DNA of 64,000 bases, from positions 1-64,000 of the forward strand of contig JBEVWG010000016.1 of assembly GCA_040506705.1 (NCBI GenBank), written 5' to 3'. The translations under genes and the position numbers were made by a program. Source of the DNA: Thiodiazotropha sp040506705. GTDB lineage: Bacteria > Pseudomonadota > Gammaproteobacteria > Chromatiales > Chromatiaceae. The notes under the pieces are model-generated. The model was not told the origin of the DNA. It searched no databases and saw nothing but the letters and a program-made list of their open reading frames with translations. This document shows positions 42,963 through 53,313 of this stretch, one piece after another; the stretch's first letter is position 1, and each line of letters starts with the position of its first letter.

Positions 42963-43570
42963 GCCAGACGCTCCTCAAGTTTTTTAACCGCGTTCTCGGT
43001 AACCAAGATATGCTCATAGGCGACCAGACTTACTGGATCGATCTCTTCTACATCGCGCACATCGACACCATATAGGTTTCGTGACGCCAGATAGAGATTT
43101 TCATCCGGGCTTTCAGATACCACGAGGACATCGTTAATATCCAGTCCCTTCAATTTGCCAACCAACTCTTTAGTCTTTGGTTGAGAGATGCTGATCTCAT
43201 CGACCACCACCAGTCTCTCCTGGCGATTGAGCTCCGACAATATTGATCGAATTGCACCACGGTACATCTTACGATTAACCTTCTGTGCATAACTGCGAGG
43301 GGCGGCAGCAAAGTTGACACCACCACTGCGCCAAATCGGGCTACGGCTAGTACCTGCACGGGCACGGCCAGTACCTTTCTGACGAAATGGCTTGGCACCA
43401 CCACCTCTCACTGCAGCACGATTCTTTTGTGCTTTAGTTCCAGCACGCGCTGCAGACATATAAGCAGTAACTACTTGATGTATCAGCGTCTGCTTGAATT
43501 CTGCGCCGAAGACATCATCAGATACCTGCATTGTCTGAGATCCAGCGGCTGTCTTTACGTTGAGATCCAT
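42959..43570 (-). CDS. rplD: 50S ribosomal protein L4
   Basis: L4 (203 residues) lines the tunnel and in E. coli represses the S10 operon. I use the ATG at 43568-43570 (MDLNVKTAAGSQ), with GGGTGA six bases upstream; a GTG three codons earlier overlaps the rplC stop. It shows RAGTKAQKNRAAVRGGGAKP and GTGRARAGTSRSPIWRSGGV, the extended loop. Confidence 0.96.
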   Translation of the reverse strand: MDLNVKTAAGSQTMQVSDDVFGAEFKQTLIHQVVTAYMSAARAGTKAQKNRAAVRGGGAKPFRQKGTGRARAGTSRSPIWRSGGVNFAAAPRSYAQKVNRKMYRGAIRSILSELNRQERLVVVDEISISQPKTKELVGKLKGLDINDVLVVSESPDENLYLASRNLYGVDVRDVEEIDPVSLVAYEHILVTENAVKKLEERLA

Positions 43571-43575
43571 TACTG

Positions 43576-44226
43576 TCACCCTTTATTCTTCATCTTCACA
43601 GCAGGCGTAACGATGACGTCACCCCCTCTGGAGCCCGGTACTGAACCTTTAACCAAGAGCAGATTACGCTCTGCGTCAACACGAACAATTTCAAGGTTCT
43701 GCTGGCAGCGCTGTGCCGCACCCATGTGACCTGCCATCTTCTTACCTTTGAAGACACGACCAGGGGTTTGACATTGTCCAATCGAACCAGGAGCACGATG
43801 AGACAGTGAGTTACCATGGGTCGCATCCTGCATATGGAAGTTGTGACGTTTCACACCACCCTGAAAACCTTTACCCTGAGTCTTACCGCGAACATCAACG
43901 ATCTGGCCAGCTTCAAAAAGGTCAGCTTTAATCTCGCTACCTACTTCGATGCCTTCTACATCAGATGATTGAGCGCGAAACTCCCACATGTTACGTCCAG
44001 CCTCGACACCTGCTTTCGCGTAGTGTCCGGCAGCTGGCTTACTTACCCGTGATGCTTTACGCGCACCGGTAGTAATCTGAATAGCAAGATACCCATCGGC
44101 ATCTTCAGACTTCAGCTGTGTAACACGGTTGGGTTCAACCTCTATAACCGTAACAGGCACGGAATCACCTTGTTCGGTAAATACTCGGGTCATTCCTGCC
44201 TTCCGGCCGACTACTCCAATCGCCAT
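43576..44226 (-). CDS. rplC: 50S ribosomal protein L3
   Basis: L3 (216 residues) is an early 50S assembly protein whose loop reaches the peptidyl transferase centre. MAIGVVGRKAGMTRVFTEQG, GKTQGKGFQGGVKRHNFHMQ and GHMGAAQRCQQNLEIV mark it. The glutamine methylated by PrmB lies in the second conserved loop. It is 11 bases after rpsJ. Confidence 0.98.
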   Translation of the reverse strand: MAIGVVGRKAGMTRVFTEQGDSVPVTVIEVEPNRVTQLKSEDADGYLAIQITTGARKASRVSKPAAGHYAKAGVEAGRNMWEFRAQSSDVEGIEVGSEIKADLFEAGQIVDVRGKTQGKGFQGGVKRHNFHMQDATHGNSLSHRAPGSIGQCQTPGRVFKGKKMAGHMGAAQRCQQNLEIVRVDAERNLLLVKGSVPGSRGGDVIVTPAVKMKNKG

Positions 44227-44237
44227 CGTTCTTAACC

Positions 44238-44549
44238 TCAGTTCAGTTTGATCTGCACGTCGACGCCGGCAGCCAAATCGAGCTTCATTAACGCATCCAC
44301 AGTCTTATCAGTCGGCTCGACAATATCGAGTAGACGCTTATGGGTGCGTATCTCATACTGATCTCGCGCATCTTTATTGACATGCGGTGAAATCAGAATG
44401 GTATATCGCTCATTCTTAGTCGGCAGTGGAATCGGGCCACGCACGTGCGCGCCTGTCCGCTTAGCGGTCTCCACAATCTCGCGTGCAGATTGATCAATCA
44501 GACGATGATCAAATGCTTTGAGACGAATTCGTATTCTCTGGTTAGCCAT
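44238..44549 (-). CDS. rpsJ: 30S ribosomal protein S10 (NusE)
   Basis: S10 (103 residues) is both a 30S head protein and the NusE transcription antitermination factor that contacts NusB and NusG. It shows RIRIRLKAFDHRLIDQSARE and VRGPIPLPTKNERYTILISP. It begins only six bases after tufA, so the S10 operon has no separate promoter space here. Confidence 0.98.
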   Translation of the reverse strand: MANQRIRIRLKAFDHRLIDQSAREIVETAKRTGAHVRGPIPLPTKNERYTILISPHVNKDARDQYEIRTHKRLLDIVEPTDKTVDALMKLDLAAGVDVQIKLN

Positions 44550-44555
44550 TATCTA

Positions 44556-45746
44556 TTACTCGATAATCTTGGATACCACACCGGCACCCACTGTCCGACC
44601 ACCTTCGCGGATCGCAAAACGCAGACCCTCTTCCATCGCGATCGGTGCTATCAGTTTTACAACCATCTTCACATTATCTCCGGGCATTACCATCTCTACG
44701 CCCTCGGGAAGATCACAAGCTCCGGTCACATCAGTTGTACGGAAGTAAAACTGCGGACGGTAGTTACTGAAGAATGGCGTATGTCGTCCACCTTCATCTT
44801 TACTCAATACATACACTTCACACTCAAAATGGGTGTGCGGTGTTATTGAACCTGGATGTGCCAATACCTGGCCACGTTCAACTTCATCACGCTTCGTACC
44901 ACGCAGCAGAACGCCTACGTTATCTCCCGCTTCACCCTGATCAAGCAGCTTGCGGAACATCTCTACACCGGTACAAGTCGTCTTGGTGGTATCTTTAATA
45001 CCAACAATCTCGATCTCTTCACCAACCTTGACTACCCCTCGCTCCACACGACCCGTTACTACGGTGCCGCGTCCAGAGATCGAGAACACATCTTCGATCG
45101 GCATCAGGAACGCACCATCTACTGCACGCTCCGGCTCTGGAATATAGGTATCCAGCGCCTCTACAAGCTTGTCGATTGACTGACTGCCAATCTCTGAGGT
45201 ATCACCCTCCAGCGCTTTCAGCGCCGATCCCACTACGATCGGGGTGTCGTCTCCTGGAAATTCGTAGCTGTCCAGCAGCTCACGCACTTCCATCTCTACC
45301 AGCTCAAGCAGCTCTTCGTCATCTACCATGTCTGCCTTGTTCAGGTAGACCACGATGTACGGTACACCTACCTGACGCGACAACAGGATATGCTCACGGG
45401 TCTGTGGCATTGGGCCATCTGCTGCTGATACCACCAGGATCGCACCGTCCATCTGTGCCGCACCTGTGATCATGTTCTTTACATAGTCAGCATGTCCTGG
45501 GCAGTCCACATGGGCATAGTGACGTGTATCTGACTCATACTCCACGTGCGAGGTCGCTATGGTAATACCACGCTCTCTCTCTTCCGGTGCATTATCAATT
45601 TGGTCAAAGGCACGCTGCTCGCCACCATACTTGGCCGCCTGGACTGTTGTGATGGCCGCCGTCAGCGTGGTCTTGCCGTGGTCTACGTGACCAATCGTGC
45701 CCACATTGACATGCGGCTTTGTGCGTTCGAATTTTTCCTTGGACAC
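44556..45746 (-). CDS. tufA: Elongation factor Tu, first copy
   Basis: EF-Tu (396 residues) carries aminoacyl-tRNA to the ribosome as a GTP complex. GHVDHGKTTL (P-loop), DCPGHADYVKNM and NKADM are the GTPase motifs; domains 2 and 3 follow, with GRGTVVTGRVERGVVKVGEE. The start is GTG with AGGGG seven bases upstream. The coding bases appear identical to tufB at 61167-62357 apart from this start codon. It is the fourth gene of the str operon. Confidence 0.99.
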   Translation of the reverse strand: MSKEKFERTKPHVNVGTIGHVDHGKTTLTAAITTVQAAKYGGEQRAFDQIDNAPEERERGITIATSHVEYESDTRHYAHVDCPGHADYVKNMITGAAQMDGAILVVSAADGPMPQTREHILLSRQVGVPYIVVYLNKADMVDDEELLELVEMEVRELLDSYEFPGDDTPIVVGSALKALEGDTSEIGSQSIDKLVEALDTYIPEPERAVDGAFLMPIEDVFSISGRGTVVTGRVERGVVKVGEEIEIVGIKDTTKTTCTGVEMFRKLLDQGEAGDNVGVLLRGTKRDEVERGQVLAHPGSITPHTHFECEVYVLSKDEGGRHTPFFSNYRPQFYFRTTDVTGACDLPEGVEMVMPGDNVKMVVKLIAPIAMEEGLRFAIREGGRTVGAGVVSKIIE

Positions 45747-45765
45747 AGTGCTACCCCTATACCCG

Positions 45766-47862
45766 TTACTGTTTCTTGATTACGGCGTCAGCAATACTTG
45801 CCGGCACCTCTGCATATTTACCAAATTCCATACTGTAGTTAGCCCGACCCTGCGTGGCCGAACGTAGATCAGTTGCATAACCGAACATCTCTGACAGTGG
45901 AACTTCAGCTTTTATCTGGCGACCGGCAGGTGTGTCATCCATACCCTGCACGATACCGCGACGACTATTGAGATCACCCATAACGTCACCCATGTACTCC
46001 TCAGGTGTTGTAACCTCAACTTTCATGACTGGCTCCAAAAGAACAGGCCTAGCCTTGGCTGCACCCTCTTTGAAACACATAGAGCCAGCAATCTTAAATG
46101 CCATTTCGTTGGAGTCGACATCGTGGTAGGAGCCATCATAAAGTGTAACCTTCACATCAACTACCGGATAACCAGCGATAACGCCATTACCCATAGCCTC
46201 TTGGATACCCTTATCGACTGCCGGGATGTACTCTCGAGGTACAGCACCACCAACGATTTCATTTGCGAACTCGTAACCAGCACCCGCCTCTTGAGGCTCG
46301 ATGCGCAGGTAGACATGACCAAATTGACCACGACCACCCGATTGACGAACAAATTTACCTTCCTGCTCAACCGAGGAGCGGATGGTTTCACGATAGGCTA
46401 CCTGAGGCGCACCAACGTTAGCCTCCACCTTAAACTCGCGACGCATGCGATCAACGATAATATCGAGATGCAACTCACCCATGCCGGAGATAATTGTCTG
46501 GCCAGACTCCTCATCAGAGCTGACTCTGAAGGAGGGATCCTCCTGCGCAAGCTTGGAGAGAGCGATGCCCATCTTCTCTTGGTCAGTCTTAGTCTTCGGC
46601 TCAACCGCAACTGAGATTACAGGCTCAGGGAACTCCATGCGCTCAAGAGTAATCGGCTTATCAATAGCGCAAAGCGTGTCACCTGTTGTGACATCCTTGA
46701 GTCCTACAGCAGCAGCGATATCGCCAGCTAAAACCTCTTTGATCTCTTCACGAGAGTTGGAATGCATCTGCAGAATACGACCCACACGCTCTTTCTTACC
46801 CTTTACAGGGTTGTAGACGTGGTCACCTGATTTAAGCACCCCGGAATACGCCCTGAAAAAGGTCAGGGTCCCAACGAACGGGTCAGTGGCAATCTTGAAA
46901 GCCAGCGCTGAAAAAGGCGCGCTATCATCTGACGGCCGCTCTTCTTCTGTACCAGCAGCATCATCGAGAATACCAGTAATAGAAGGCACATCCACAGGCG
47001 AAGGCATCAACTCGATAATCTTATCAAGGACAGCCTGAACACCTTTATTCTTGAATGCAGAACCACAGGTCACCGGAATAATCTCGAGCCTTAGAGTGCG
47101 AAGTCTCAACCCTTCAAGAACCTCCTCTTCCGAGAGATCTCCCTCTTCGAGGTACTTCTCCATAAGCTCATCAGAACCTTCGGCAGCAGCTTCGACCATA
47201 TGCTCGTGCCACTCATCACAGGTATCCTGTAGATCTGCAGGGATATCGACGTATTCAAACTCTACGCCCATATTCTCTTCGCTCCAGACCACTGACTTCA
47301 TCTTCACCAGATCGATCAGTCCTTTGAAGCCCTCTTCAGCGCCAACCGGCACCTGAATAGGCACTGCATTGGCTCCAAGGCGATCCTTAAGCTGCTCAAC
47401 AACGCGGAAGAAATCAGCACCCATGCGATCCATCTTATTGACGAACGCCATACGGGGAACACTGTATTTATTAGCTTGACGCCATACAGTTTCAGATTGA
47501 GGCTCGACGCCACCCACAGCACAGAGAACAAAGACCGCGCCATCCAGAACACGCAAGGAACGCTCCACCTCGATGGTGAAATCCACATGTCCGGGGGTAT
47601 CTATAATATTGAAGCGATGCTCAGGGAATTGCTGAGCCATTCCACTCCAAAAACAGGTCGTGGCAGCAGAAGTGATAGTAATACCACGCTCTTGCTCCTG
47701 CTCCATCCAATCCATGGTGGCAGCACCATCGTGCACCTCACCAATCTTGTGAGAGACGCCCGTATAGTAGAGTACACGCTCAGTCGTTGTCGTTTTACCA
47801 GCATCAATGTGAGCCATGATACCGATATTGCGATAGCGCTCGATAGGAGTTTTCCGTGCCAC
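45766..47862 (-). CDS. fusA: Elongation factor G
   Basis: EF-G (698 residues) drives ribosomal translocation and, with RRF, recycling. GTPase motifs are AHIDAGKTTTTERVL, DTPGHVDF and NKMDRMGADF. Domains II to V follow, including SDEESGQTIISGMGELHLDI in domain III and GRGQFGHVYLRIEPQE in IV. It is of the ordinary EF-G1 type, in the str operon between rpsG and tufA. Confidence 0.99.
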   Translation of the reverse strand: MARKTPIERYRNIGIMAHIDAGKTTTTERVLYYTGVSHKIGEVHDGAATMDWMEQEQERGITITSAATTCFWSGMAQQFPEHRFNIIDTPGHVDFTIEVERSLRVLDGAVFVLCAVGGVEPQSETVWRQANKYSVPRMAFVNKMDRMGADFFRVVEQLKDRLGANAVPIQVPVGAEEGFKGLIDLVKMKSVVWSEENMGVEFEYVDIPADLQDTCDEWHEHMVEAAAEGSDELMEKYLEEGDLSEEEVLEGLRLRTLRLEIIPVTCGSAFKNKGVQAVLDKIIELMPSPVDVPSITGILDDAAGTEEERPSDDSAPFSALAFKIATDPFVGTLTFFRAYSGVLKSGDHVYNPVKGKKERVGRILQMHSNSREEIKEVLAGDIAAAVGLKDVTTGDTLCAIDKPITLERMEFPEPVISVAVEPKTKTDQEKMGIALSKLAQEDPSFRVSSDEESGQTIISGMGELHLDIIVDRMRREFKVEANVGAPQVAYRETIRSSVEQEGKFVRQSGGRGQFGHVYLRIEPQEAGAGYEFANEIVGGAVPREYIPAVDKGIQEAMGNGVIAGYPVVDVKVTLYDGSYHDVDSNEMAFKIAGSMCFKEGAAKARPVLLEPVMKVEVTTPEEYMGDVMGDLNSRRGIVQGMDDTPAGRQIKAEVPLSEMFGYATDLRSATQGRANYSMEFGKYAEVPASIADAVIKKQ

Positions 47863-47912
47863 GTTACAAACCTGTTTTTAAAGAGCTAAAGTTAAAAGGG
47901 TTAAACGATCGC

Positions 47913-48383
47913 TTACCAGCGATAGTGTGAGAATGCCTTATTGGCCTCCGCCATGCGATGCGTATCATCCTTCTTCTTGACTGCTGCACCTTTGTTTTCA
48001 GAGGCGTCCATCAACTCACCAGCCAACCGGTAAGCCATCGACTTCTCACTACGCTTGCGAGAGGCATCAATCAGCCAACGCATAGCTAAGGAGTTACGTC
48101 TGTTTGGACGCACCTCAACTGGAACCTGATAGGTTGCGCCACCAACCCGGCGAGATTTAACCTCAACCAAGGGGCGCACGTTTTCCAGTGCAGTTTCAAG
48201 CAGATCCAGAGGCTCACCACCTCGCTTATCAATCACAGAATCCAACGCTCCATAGAGAATCTTTTCTGCGACTGATTTTTTACCGTCCTGCATCACCATA
48301 TTGATGAATTTGGCCAGCAGTTCACTTCCATACTTGGGATCTGGCAAAGTTTCTCGCTTTGCTGCAACTCGTCTTCTTGGCAT
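47913..48383 (-). CDS. rpsG: 30S ribosomal protein S7
   Basis: S7 (156 residues) starts assembly of the 30S head. MPRRRVAAKRETLPDPKYGS and MQDGKKSVAEKILYGALD lead to VRPNRRNSLAMRWLIDASRK. It is 41 bases after rpsL. In E. coli S7 represses part of the str operon. Confidence 0.98.
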   Translation of the reverse strand: MPRRRVAAKRETLPDPKYGSELLAKFINMVMQDGKKSVAEKILYGALDSVIDKRGGEPLDLLETALENVRPLVEVKSRRVGGATYQVPVEVRPNRRNSLAMRWLIDASRKRSEKSMAYRLAGELMDASENKGAAVKKKDDTHRMAEANKAFSHYRW

Positions 48384-48424
48384 TGCTCTATCTCAAACCT
48401 GTTGAATGATGTTGATCAAGGACC

Positions 48425-48799
48425 CTAAGCCTTAGGTCGCTTAGCACCGTACTTGGAACGACCCTGACGTCGTTTCTCGACACCAGATGTATCAAGACTA
48501 CCGCGCACTACGTGATAACGAACACCTGGCAAATCCTTAACACGACCGCCACGAATCAATACGACCGAGTGCTCCTGGAGATTATGTCCTTCACCACCAA
48601 TGTAGCTTGAGACTTCGTAACCGTTGGTCAATCTCACACGAGCCACTTTACGCAGCGCAGAGTTAGGCTTTTTCGGTGTAGTGGTATATACACGAGTGCA
48701 TACGCCACGACGTTGAGGGCAGGCTTCCAGTGCCGGCACATTACTCTTTTGGGCTTTTCGCTTCCTGGGCTTTCGCACCAGCTGATTGATTGTCGCCAT
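48425..48799 (-). CDS. rpsL: 30S ribosomal protein S12
   Basis: S12 (124 residues) governs decoding accuracy. The streptomycin loop TTTPKKPNSALRKVARVRLT has both lysines (43 and 44, counting Met), and GGRVKDLPGVRYHVVRGSLD is unchanged, so no resistance mutation is visible. It is the first gene of the str operon; a 254-base gap to rpoC contains a hairpin and probably its promoter. Confidence 0.98.
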   Translation of the reverse strand: MATINQLVRKPRKRKAQKSNVPALEACPQRRGVCTRVYTTTPKKPNSALRKVARVRLTNGYEVSSYIGGEGHNLQEHSVVLIRGGRVKDLPGVRYHVVRGSLDTSGVEKRRQGRSKYGAKRPKA

Positions 48800-48958
48800 C
48801 TATCCGTCTCCAGAGACGTCATCTTTACTATTTGCATAAAAAAACCGGAGAACAGTCCCTCTTGCCGCTTTATTAAACAGCATACGGGTCACGCACATTC
48901 TCTGGCTTGAATAACTTTACTCAACAACACTTTAAAAGGCGCCTTGAGCTTCAGAAAC

Positions 48959-48984
48959 GACAGGCCGGCAAAGGCCGGCCTGTC
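48959..48984 (-). terminator. Strong hairpin after rpoC
   Basis: GACAGGCCGGC (48959-48969) and GCCGGCCTGTC (48974-48984) form an 11-pair stem with a four-base loop, about 70 bases beyond the rpoC stop. On the minus strand only a weak U-run (GTTTCT) follows, so it may be an incomplete or factor-assisted terminator between the rif and str operons. Confidence 0.7.
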
Positions 48985-49053
48985 CAAGGAGCGCGCATTC
49001 TATGCCCACTCCAGCCCCATGTCAAGAAGTATGTAATATCACTTACACAATCT

Positions 49054-52000
49054 TTATTCACCCTCTGGGGTGTTAAGTGCCTCTTTAAACGCCTGCTCCA
49101 CTTCTTCCACTACGAGCTCGTTCTTAGCCTCAGGCTGCTCCATGGTTTCCTCATGGCGTCTGCGACGTCGTTCATTATGGTATGCGAGCCCTGTACCTGA
49201 TGGGATAAGACGCCCAACAATGACGTTCTCTTTCAAGCCATGAAGCCGATCCCCCAGTCCTCTCACGGAAGCCTCTGTGAGAACTCGCGTGGTCTCCTGG
49301 AACGAAGCAGCAGAAATGAAAGATTCAGTTGCCAGAGAAGCTTTGGTAATACCTAGCAGAAGTGGCTCAAAAAGCGCAGGATGTTTACCCTCTGCACGGA
49401 GTGCCTCTGTCTCTTCTGAGAGCATGGTTCTCTCGACCTGCTCTCCTTTGAGGAAACGACTGTCGCCTGTATTCGAAATCTCTACCTTACGCAGCATCTG
49501 GCGAATGATCACCTCGATATGCTTATCGTTGATCTTTACACCTTGCAGCCGGTAAACATCCTGTATCTCCTTGACAAGATATTCAGCAAGATCTGTGACA
49601 CCCTTCAGACGCAGTATGTCATGGGGATTGAGCTCTCCATCGGAGATCACTTCACCTTTGACCACCTGCTCACCTTCAAACACGTTCACATGACGCCACT
49701 TGGGAATCAACTCTTCATGCTGCTCGCCATCAGAGTCAGTAATGATCAGGCGTTGTTTACCCTTGGTATCCTTGCCAAAACTGACAGTACCTGTCTCTTC
49801 AGCAAGAATCGCTGGGTCTTTTGGCTTGCGCGCCTCGAACAGATCGGCAACTCGAGGAAGACCACCGGTGATATCACGAGTCTTGGAAGACTCCTGAGGG
49901 ATACGAGCCAGGATGTCACCTACGCCGACGTTTGCGCCATCCTGTACATTAACAACCGCATTCGCTGGCAGATAGTAGTGAGCCGGTATGTCAGTACCTG
50001 CAATATTCAGATCCTCACCCTCAGCATCGACCAGTTTAACCATCGGTCTGATATCTTTACCTGCAGGTGGACGCTGTTTCGGATCGATGACCTCGAGAGA
50101 GCTCAGGCCGGTAACATCATCGGTCTTCTTCTGTACGGTTACACCATCGACAAAATCAACAAAGCGCAATACACCTTCTACTTCGGTAACAACTGGATGA
50201 GTATGGGGATCCCAGTTGGCTACAATCTGACCACCATCAACTTTAGAGCCATCTTCAACCTGCAGGGTGGCACCATAAGGCACTTTATAGCGCTCACGTT
50301 CACGACCCACATCATCAACGATAGTCAACTCACCTGAACGCGAGGTTGCCACAAGATGGCCACTGGTGTGCTTAACTGTTTTGATGTTATGCAGCTTGGC
50401 CATACCATCAGACTTAACCTGGATATTATTGACTGCAGCTGAACGGGATGCAGCACCACCAATATGGAAGGTACGCATGGTCAGCTGTGTGCCTGGCTCA
50501 CCAATGGATTGAGCGGCGATAACACCGACAGACTCACCCATATTGACCTGATGGCCACGGGCGAGATCACGTCCGTAACATTTACCACAGACACCAACTT
50601 TGGCATTACAAGTAATTGCTGAACGTACTATAACCTGGTCAACACCGGCGTTATCGAGGGTTTCAACCCACTTCTCATCCAGCAGTACACCGGCTTCGCA
50701 AACTGCAACATCACCACCAGGCTGATAGACAGGTACGGCAGTGACACGTCCAAGAATCCGCTCTCTGAGCGGTTCAACAACGTCACCACCTTCAATGATG
50801 GGTTGCATCAGCAAGCCCTCTTCGGTGCCGCACTCTTCCTCAAGGACTACCATATCCTGAGCGACGTCGACCAATCTACGGGTCAGGTAACCTGAGTTAG
50901 CCGTTTTCAACGCTGTATCTGCCAGCCCCTTACGAGCACCATGGGTTGAGATAAAGTACTGGAGTACATCGAGCCCTTCACGGAAATTCGCAGTGATTGG
51001 CGTTTCGATAATGGAGCCATCAGGTTTAGCCATTAAGCCACGCATTCCAGCCAACTGTCTGATCTGGGCGGCAGAACCACGAGCGCCTGAGTCGGCCATC
51101 ATGTAAACAGAGTTAAAGGAATCCTGTTCGACCTCATTGCCATCCCGATCGAGGACCACCTCTTTACCCAGTTTACTCATCATCGCTTTGGCAACCTGGT
51201 CATTGGTGTGAGACCAGATATCAACTACTTTGTTATAGCGCTCACCATTGGTAACAAGACCTGAGGTGTATTGATTTTCAATCTCTCTGACTTCAGATTC
51301 GGCATAGGCGAGGATGTCACTCTTCTCTTCAGGCACCACCATGTCGTTGGAGCAGAAGGAGACAGCAGCACGGGTCGCATATCGGAAACCCATATACATC
51401 AGCTGATCAGCGAAAATTACCGTATCCTTCAAACCAAGCTGTCGATAAGAAGCATTGATGAGGTTGGAAATGGCTTTCTTGCCCATTGCCTGATCTACCA
51501 GGGAAAATGGTAAACCTGATGGAACGATACTATAGACCAGGGTCCGACCTATGGTGGTATCGATTACCCGAATCTCTTCAGACATATTGCCTTCATCGTC
51601 AAGAATCGACTCCTTCATTCTCACTTTGACCCGCGCCTGCAGATCAGCATGTCCAGTCTCGTAGGCTCTTTTTGCTTCAGAAACATCAGAGAAGGCCATA
51701 CCTTCACCCTTGGCATTGATCCGGTCTCTGGTCATGAAGTAGAGACCCAAAACAACATCCTGCGAAGGTACGATGATTGGATCACCATTCGCTGGAGAGA
51801 GAATGTTGTTGGTTGCCATCATCAGGCTGCGCGCTTCGAGCTGCGCCTCCAGAGAGAGTGGCACGTGAACAGCCATCTGGTCACCGTCAAAGTCAGCGTT
51901 GAAAGCAGTACAGACCAATGGATGAAGCTGAATCGCTTTACCTTCAATCAGAACTGGCTCAAATGCCTGGATACCAAGACGATGCAAGGTTGGCGCACGG

Positions 52001-53271
52001 TTAAGCATTACTGGATGTTCGCGGATAACCTCTTCCAGGATATCCCATACTTCGGCGGAACCTCTCTCAACCAGTTTTTTCGCAGCCTTGATGGTTGTCG
52101 CCAAACCACGCAATTGCAGTTTGCTGAAAATAAATGGCTTGAACAGTTCCAGCGCCATCCGCTTTGGCAGACCACACTGGTGCAGTTTCAGGGTCGGGCC
52201 AACCACGATCACTGAACGACCAGAGTAGTCGACACGTTTACCCAGCAGATTTTGCCGGAAACGCCCCTGTTTACCCTTGATCATATCGGCCAGTGACTTC
52301 AGAGGACGACGGTTTGTACCGGTGATCGCACGACCTCGGCGACCGTTATCCAACAACGCATCAACAGACTCCTGCAACATACGTTTTTCATTACGTACGA
52401 TGATATCCGGTGCATTAAGATCAAGCAGGCGTTTCAAGCGGTTGTTACGGTTGATTACGCGGCGATATAGATCGTTCAGATCAGAAGTTGCAAAGCGACC
52501 GCCATCCAGGGGAACCAGAGGACGCAGCTCTGGAGGAAGCACTGGCAGAACGGTCATTACCATCCACTCGGGACGGTTGCCTGAGCCATTCAACGACTCC
52601 AGTAATTTGAGACGCTTGGTGAATTTTTTGATCTTGGTCTCAGAATTAGTACCGTCGATATCTTCACGCAGTCTTTTAATCTCTTCCGGTATATCTATGG
52701 TTTTCAGCAGTTCATAGACAGCCTCGGCACCCATACGTGCATCGAACTCATCACCATTCTCTTCAATGGCGTCAAGATACTGCTCATCTGTCAACAGTTG
52801 ACCACGTTCCAGTGGGGTCATCCCCGGATCTACGACCACGAAGGATTCAAAATAGAGAACCCGCTCGATGTCGCGCAGGGTCATGTCCATCAACAAACCG
52901 ATACGAGAAGGTAAAGACTTGAGAAACCAGATGTGGGCTACCGGGCTGGCTAGTTCAATGTGCCCCATGCGTTCGCGACGGACTTTCGCAAGGGTTACTT
53001 CAACACCACACTTCTCACACACGACACCACGATGCTTCAAACGCTTATATTTACCACACAAGCATTCATAATCGCTGACCGGGCCAAAAATCTTGGCACA
53101 AAACAGGCCATCCCGTTCCGGTTTAAAAGTACGGTAGTTGATGGTCTCTGGTTTCTTAACTTCGCCATAGGACCAGGAACGGATCATATCCGGCGATGCC
53201 AATCCTATACGAATGGCATCGAAGTCTTCAGTCTGACCCTGCTGCTTAAGAATATTCAGTAGATCTTTCAA
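49054..53271 (-). CDS. rpoC: RNA polymerase beta' subunit
   Basis: RpoC (1405 residues, E. coli 1407) carries the catalytic magnesium site, here NADFDGDQMAVHVPL near residues 457-471. The N-terminal zinc site CLCGKYKRLKHRGVVCEKCG and a second one, CNAKVGVCGKCYG, are intact. The trigger-loop region contains GEPGTQLTMRTFHIGGAASR. It is 42 bases downstream of rpoB. Confidence 0.99.
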   Translation of the reverse strand: MKDLLNILKQQGQTEDFDAIRIGLASPDMIRSWSYGEVKKPETINYRTFKPERDGLFCAKIFGPVSDYECLCGKYKRLKHRGVVCEKCGVEVTLAKVRRERMGHIELASPVAHIWFLKSLPSRIGLLMDMTLRDIERVLYFESFVVVDPGMTPLERGQLLTDEQYLDAIEENGDEFDARMGAEAVYELLKTIDIPEEIKRLREDIDGTNSETKIKKFTKRLKLLESLNGSGNRPEWMVMTVLPVLPPELRPLVPLDGGRFATSDLNDLYRRVINRNNRLKRLLDLNAPDIIVRNEKRMLQESVDALLDNGRRGRAITGTNRRPLKSLADMIKGKQGRFRQNLLGKRVDYSGRSVIVVGPTLKLHQCGLPKRMALELFKPFIFSKLQLRGLATTIKAAKKLVERGSAEVWDILEEVIREHPVMLNRAPTLHRLGIQAFEPVLIEGKAIQLHPLVCTAFNADFDGDQMAVHVPLSLEAQLEARSLMMATNNILSPANGDPIIVPSQDVVLGLYFMTRDRINAKGEGMAFSDVSEAKRAYETGHADLQARVKVRMKESILDDEGNMSEEIRVIDTTIGRTLVYSIVPSGLPFSLVDQAMGKKAISNLINASYRQLGLKDTVIFADQLMYMGFRYATRAAVSFCSNDMVVPEEKSDILAYAESEVREIENQYTSGLVTNGERYNKVVDIWSHTNDQVAKAMMSKLGKEVVLDRDGNEVEQDSFNSVYMMADSGARGSAAQIRQLAGMRGLMAKPDGSIIETPITANFREGLDVLQYFISTHGARKGLADTALKTANSGYLTRRLVDVAQDMVVLEEECGTEEGLLMQPIIEGGDVVEPLRERILGRVTAVPVYQPGGDVAVCEAGVLLDEKWVETLDNAGVDQVIVRSAITCNAKVGVCGKCYGRDLARGHQVNMGESVGVIAAQSIGEPGTQLTMRTFHIGGAASRSAAVNNIQVKSDGMAKLHNIKTVKHTSGHLVATSRSGELTIVDDVGRERERYKVPYGATLQVEDGSKVDGGQIVANWDPHTHPVVTEVEGVLRFVDFVDGVTVQKKTDDVTGLSSLEVIDPKQRPPAGKDIRPMVKLVDAEGEDLNIAGTDIPAHYYLPANAVVNVQDGANVGVGDILARIPQESSKTRDITGGLPRVADLFEARKPKDPAILAEETGTVSFGKDTKGKQRLIITDSDGEQHEELIPKWRHVNVFEGEQVVKGEVISDGELNPHDILRLKGVTDLAEYLVKEIQDVYRLQGVKINDKHIEVIIRQMLRKVEISNTGDSRFLKGEQVERTMLSEETEALRAEGKHPALFEPLLLGITKASLATESFISAASFQETTRVLTEASVRGLGDRLHGLKENVIVGRLIPSGTGLAYHNERRRRRHEETMEQPEAKNELVVEEVEQAFKEALNTPEGE

Positions 53272-53313
53272 GATCGTCTCTCCTGCATTCAGTTACTGAC
53301 AAGCGTCAGTACT